Program-made: the position numbers and the translations under genes | Notes under the pieces: generated by a model | The model's input: only the letters and a program-made list of their open reading frames with translations | The model's database searches: none | What the model was told of the DNA's origin: nothing | Shown: one piece after another, positions 60,843-64,000 of the stretch | How positions within the stretch are numbered: the first letter of the stretch is position 1 | How the letters are laid out: every line of letters begins with the position of its first letter | Source: Pseudarthrobacter sp. MM222 | GTDB taxonomy: Bacteria; Actinomycetota; Actinomycetes; Actinomycetales; Micrococcaceae | Length of the DNA: 64,000 bases | Reading direction: 5' to 3' | NCBI RefSeq assembly: GCF_947090775.1 | Contig: NZ_OX352321.1 | Span: 4,154,001-4,218,000 of the forward strand

Positions 60843-62795
60843 TCAGGGGGTCAGCTTCAGCTGGTGCAGGTGGTCGTACTGGACGGCGTGCCGCACCGGG
60901 GCATTGGGGGCGCCGTAGCCGTCGTAGGCGCCGCGGCGTTCCACCATTTCGAAGAACACGCTTCCCACGGTGGCGGTGTAGAAGTGCAGGAACTCGCCGT
61001 CGGCATCGCGGTCGTAGAGCAGGTTGAGCTCCCGGAGCGTCGCCAGGAAACGGGGCTCCAGGCCGAACCGCGCGTCGAGGTCCTCGTAGTAGTTTTCCGG
61101 GATCTGCAGGAACTCCAGTCCCCGGGCCCGGGCGGCACGGGCGGCACCAACGAGGTCGTCCACCGCGACGGCGATGTGCTCCTGGTAGCTCCGGCGCTGG
61201 CCTGTGCCGCCGGTCCCTGCCGGGCCCGGCGCGGTCCCCTCCTGCTGGAGGAGCGGGGCCAGGTTCAGGACCAGGCGGACGCCCCGGTCCCCGGTCAGCA
61301 TTACCTGGGAGCGGACCAGCCCGGTGGGGCTGGCGACCTCCGCGTAGGGCTGGGGCTCCAGGGCGAGGGCACTGGTGTAGAAAAGCACGGCTTCGTCGAA
61401 ATGCTGCCACGGCTGCGCGAGGTTGACGTGGTCGATCACGGCGCTCAGGTCCCCGGGCCGGCCCGCGGCGGGCGCTTCCAGCCCCTCGCCGAACTCGCGG
61501 GTCCACGCGGCGGTGCCGTCCGGGCTGCCCTGGCAGAGGAAGATCTCGGTGGAGTCCGGGGCGGCGAAGCCCTGGAAAATCTCCTCGTCGGCCTGGCTCT
61601 TGCGCGGCACGGCCGGGGCCTTGAGTTGCTGGGCGCGGGCGGCGGCGATCACCGGGGAAGCGACATCGAAGCCGAGCGCCGCGATCGCTGTCTCGGCGCT
61701 TTCGGCGCCGGCAGAATCCTCGTTGATGATGACGCGGGCGTGGCCCATGGTCCACAATTGCACGTTCTTGGTCCGGTGCCGTCCGTTGGACGCGAAGCCA
61801 AGCTGGCTGAGCAGGGTTTCCAGCGCGCCGGCGTCCGCGGCCCGGACCTCCGCGAAGTTAAAGCCTGCGGGTTCGGCCACCTGCGGAAGCGTGGCGAGTT
61901 CCATCGGATACCGGCGGCGGGTGGCCGCGCCGCCGGCGGCGGTCCCGGCCTCGGGGCCCCCGGCGGCAGGGTTGGCCGCGAGCCACTTGGCGGTTTGTTC
62001 TTCGAGCCAGATCAGCGACCGCATCGCGTCCACGGCGGTGCGTTCGACGTCGGACTGGCGGAAGACGTCGTTGAAGACCTCGAGGGAGACCGGTCCGGCG
62101 TAGCCGGCGCGGACGGCGTGTCCCAGGAACTTGGCGAGTTCGAACTGCCCCTCGCCGGGGAACACGCGGTAGTGCCGGCTCCAGGACAGCACGTCCAGGG
62201 AAAGCTTCGGCGCGTCGGCCACCTGGATGAAGAAGATCTTGTCCGGGTCGAAGCGTTCGATCGCCGCGGTGTCCCAATCGCGGGAGAGGATGTGGAAGGA
62301 ATCCAGGCAGGTGCCGAGGTTGGGGTGGTCCACCGTTTGCACCAGCCGGTGCGCATGCTCGTAGTCATTGACGTACTTGCCCCAGGCGAGCGCCTCGTAG
62401 GCGAGCTTGACGCCGTGGTCCGCGGCGAGCGCGGCCAGCCGTGACAGCTGCTCGGCGCGGAGTCCGTCGTCGTCGATGCTTGCGGTGGCTACGTTGGAGC
62501 AGACCAGGATGGTGTCCATGCCAAGGCGGGACATCAGCCGGAACTTGGCCTCGGCGCGGCGGAGATTGGCAGCGAGGAGCTCCTCCGGGACGCTGTCGAA
62601 GTCGCGGAACGGCTGGTAGAGGTCCAGGCTGAGGCCCAGGTCCGCGGCCATCCCCCGGACGTCTTCGGGGCTCAGCGGGGACGTGACGAGGTCCTGCTCG
62701 AAGATTTCGATCCCGTCGAAGCCGGCCACGGCGCAGGCCTGCATTTTTTCCCGGAGCGTGCCGGAGAGGCAGACAGTGGCGATTCCGGTGCGCAT
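60843..62795 (-). CDS. quiC: 3-Dehydroshikimate dehydratase fused to an HPPD-like domain
   Basis: The 650-residue protein has two parts. Residues 1-275 form an AP-endonuclease-type TIM barrel whose metal ligands are seen in LAYEALAWGKY, TCLDSFH, FFIQVADAP and VSLEVFND; it dehydrates 3-dehydroshikimate to protocatechuate. Residues 310-650 form a tandem VOC region like 4-hydroxyphenylpyruvate dioxygenase, keeping a plausible His-His-Glu triad in IDHVNLAQP, QEHIAVAVDDL and VFFEMVERRGAYDGYG. The same fusion is known from Pseudomonas QuiC1. Its ATG overlaps the upstream dehydrogenase stop by one base. Confidence 0.92.
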   Translation of the reverse strand: MRTGIATVCLSGTLREKMQACAVAGFDGIEIFEQDLVTSPLSPEDVRGMAADLGLSLDLYQPFRDFDSVPEELLAANLRRAEAKFRLMSRLGMDTILVCSNVATASIDDDGLRAEQLSRLAALAADHGVKLAYEALAWGKYVNDYEHAHRLVQTVDHPNLGTCLDSFHILSRDWDTAAIERFDPDKIFFIQVADAPKLSLDVLSWSRHYRVFPGEGQFELAKFLGHAVRAGYAGPVSLEVFNDVFRQSDVERTAVDAMRSLIWLEEQTAKWLAANPAAGGPEAGTAAGGAATRRRYPMELATLPQVAEPAGFNFAEVRAADAGALETLLSQLGFASNGRHRTKNVQLWTMGHARVIINEDSAGAESAETAIAALGFDVASPVIAAARAQQLKAPAVPRKSQADEEIFQGFAAPDSTEIFLCQGSPDGTAAWTREFGEGLEAPAAGRPGDLSAVIDHVNLAQPWQHFDEAVLFYTSALALEPQPYAEVASPTGLVRSQVMLTGDRGVRLVLNLAPLLQQEGTAPGPAGTGGTGQRRSYQEHIAVAVDDLVGAARAARARGLEFLQIPENYYEDLDARFGLEPRFLATLRELNLLYDRDADGEFLHFYTATVGSVFFEMVERRGAYDGYGAPNAPVRHAVQYDHLHQLKLTP

Positions 62796-63676
62796 CAGGC
62801 GGCCACCTCTTCCGCGGCGACGAGTTCCAGGAAATGGGCCCGCATGCGGTCCGCGTCGGCTTCGAGGCCGGTGAAGATCCGGAAGGCATCCGCGGCCTGG
62901 CCGACCGCCATCCGTCCGCCGTCAAGTACCTCGCAGCCCTTCGCGCGGGCCCCGCGGACCAGTTCGGTTTCGATCGGGCGGTAGACGATGTCCGCGACCC
63001 AGTGCCTGGGCTCCACCAGGGACATGTCCAGTGGAACGCCCGGGTGGGCGGCCATGCCCACCGGAGTGCAGTGCACCAGGCCGTCGGCCTGGGGCATCAG
63101 CCGCGGCAGCTCCGCCGTCGTCCGGGCAGTGACCGACTGGTCCGGGAAGAACGCGGCGAGTTCCGCGGCGCGCGCCGCACAGCGGGCGGCGTCGGTGTCG
63201 ACCAGCACGAGCTCGCGCACTCCGGCGGTCAGCAGGGCATAGGCGACGGCGGAACCGGCGCCGCCGGCGCCCAGCTGGACCACCCGGCCCAGCTTTGCTC
63301 CTGGAAGGCCTGAGGCCAGGGCGGCGGCGAATCCGGAAAAGTCGGTGTTGTGGCCGATGAAGCGGCCGTCGCTGATGGTCACCGTGTTCACCGCGCCCAG
63401 GCGCCGGGCATCGGGAGAGACCTCGTCCAGGTATTCCAGGACCAGTTGCTTGCACGGGTGGGTGATGTTCAGGCCGTTGTAGCCGAGCCGCCGCGCGCCG
63501 GTCAGGAGCTCGCCCACGGCTTCGCCCGGGAGCTCCAGCTCAAGGAGGTCGATGGGGCGGTAGAGGTACCGGAGGCCCTGCACATCGCCTTCCCGTTCAT
63601 GCATATGGGGAGTGAGGGACGGCATCACGCCATCACCCACCAGTCCCACGAGAAAGGACTCTGCTCGATTGCTCAT
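62795..63676 (-). CDS. aroE: Quinate/shikimate dehydrogenase, AroE family (QsuD-like)
   Basis: The 293-residue enzyme has the shikimate-binding start SLTPHMHE, the catalytic Lys in GLNITHPCKQ, and Asp in GHNTDFSGF. The Rossmann loop GAGGAGSAVAYALL is followed by VLVDTDAARC. The acidic residue after the second strand favours NAD over NADP, as in catabolic QsuD of Corynebacterium, and the overall pattern fits that enzyme better than biosynthetic AroE. It oxidises shikimate to 3-dehydroshikimate for QuiC. Use of quinate would also need a dehydroquinate dehydratase not seen here. ATG follows AAAGGAG; it is the first gene of the operon. Confidence 0.9.
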   Translation of the reverse strand: MSNRAESFLVGLVGDGVMPSLTPHMHEREGDVQGLRYLYRPIDLLELELPGEAVGELLTGARRLGYNGLNITHPCKQLVLEYLDEVSPDARRLGAVNTVTISDGRFIGHNTDFSGFAAALASGLPGAKLGRVVQLGAGGAGSAVAYALLTAGVRELVLVDTDAARCAARAAELAAFFPDQSVTARTTAELPRLMPQADGLVHCTPVGMAAHPGVPLDMSLVEPRHWVADIVYRPIETELVRGARAKGCEVLDGGRMAVGQAADAFRIFTGLEADADRMRAHFLELVAAEEVAA

Positions 63677-63786
63677 CCGTATAGCTCCTTTGACAACGGC
63701 ACTCGGCCGGCGGGGGCGCCCAAGGGGCCACCGGCAGACCGGGTGATAGGGATTACATTACCGTACTTGTTCACATCATGCACGCT

Positions 63787-63803
63787 TGTTCTCATGGCGA
63801 ACA
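63787..63803. promoter_or_regulatory. Candidate IclR operator upstream of the aroE-quiC-pca operon
   Basis: TGTTC-TCATGGC-GAACA has perfect 5-bp arms. A further TGTTCA half-site lies about 20 bp away near 63768. The element is 111 bp before aroE and 24 bp after the stop of the IclR gene. Confidence 0.5.
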
Positions 63804-63827
63804 TTTGCACCGGGCGTGCACCCCGCG

Positions 63828-64000
63828 TCACTGCTGGGGAAGCCGCGCGGACAGCTCTGCCGCGGCGGATTGCAGGAGTGGCACCAGGGCCACAAGGGCT
63901 TCCATGCTCATCCGGAACACCGGAACCGCCGTGGCCAGCGAGGCGAAGGCCACTCCTTGCGAGTTGAACACCGGGACCGCGACGGCGCGCATGCCGAGCT
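63828..64000 (-). CDS. IclR family regulator, C-terminal part (5' end outside window)
   Basis: An open reading frame enters from the window end and stops at TGA 63828. The 57 visible codons translate to LGMRAVAVPVFNSQGVAFASL, then VPVFRMSMEALVALVPLLQSAAAELSARL. This is the last strand and helix of the IclR effector domain. It points toward aroE on the same strand, 151 bp upstream, so it is probably the regulator of the shikimate/protocatechuate operon. The helix-turn-helix is outside the window. Confidence 0.8.
   Translation of the reverse strand, partial: LGMRAVAVPVFNSQGVAFASLATAVPVFRMSMEALVALVPLLQSAAAELSARLPQQ

Noticed and set aside
60681-62444. Long plus-strand open frame opposite quiC, and similar ones at 807-2093, 8671-10047 and 11526-13139
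   Set aside because: These are antisense shadows of well-supported enzymes, with no family resemblance and typical mirror-frame composition.

Overview
The window reads as chromosome from a high-GC actinobacterium of the Arthrobacter/Pseudarthrobacter type (Micrococcaceae). The evidence is strong G/C preference at third codon positions, frequent GTG starts, many probable leaderless starts (a TANNNT box 6-7 nt before the start codon), a Qsu/Pca-type aromatic gene order, and a PucR-type regulator divergent from ald. I assign no species. I see no tRNA, rRNA, CRISPR array, insertion sequence or prophage block.

Layout. 1-7.4 kb: the tail of a sugar-porter MFS gene, then a mannitol PTS set (TetR regulator, fused EIICBA mtlA, mtlD), with ptsI divergent. 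7.4-11.2 kb: a PucR regulator divergent from alanine dehydrogenase, and a convergent Gfo/Idh/MocA oxidoreductase; the 3' ends of the last two genes are duplicated in the gap between them. 11.4-17.3 kb: a peptide/nickel-type ABC importer with fused ATPases. 17.7-23.1 kb: a TetR/FMN-reductase pair with a clear operator, an aminotransferase, a universal stress protein, an acyl-CoA ligase and a small membrane protein. 23.2-29.7 kb: benD, a benzoate-type MFS transporter and catA/catC/catB/catR, but no benABC. 29.8-34.8 kb: bkdABC and a HisC-like aminotransferase. 34.9-41.0 kb: a holin-family membrane protein, a WXG-like/alpha-beta-hydrolase pair, purB, a histidine phosphatase, a GNAT and an FAD monooxygenase. 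41.3-48.8 kb: an Fe3+/AfuA-type ABC importer, then pobA, an IclR regulator and a pcaK-type transporter. 48.8-53.1 kb: FUSC, mscL, an ACT-domain membrane protein, a lipid kinase and a small unknown. 53.1-64 kb: one long minus-strand operon (quinate/shikimate dehydrogenase, quiC, pcaHGBDCFIJ, pcaR), with the 3' part of another IclR gene at the window edge.

The genes form a nearly complete beta-ketoadipate network. Catechol enters through catA-catB-catC. 4-Hydroxybenzoate enters through pcaK and pobA to protocatechuate. Shikimate or dehydroshikimate enters through the AroE/QsuD-like enzyme and QuiC to protocatechuate. pcaHGB leads to the enol-lactone, where pcaD joins the branches, and pcaIJ-pcaF yields succinyl-CoA and acetyl-CoA. 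One LysR and three IclR regulators sit next to these branches, and repeated palindromes upstream of the structural genes look like their sites. The clearest gap in the scheme is the absence of benABC next to benD.
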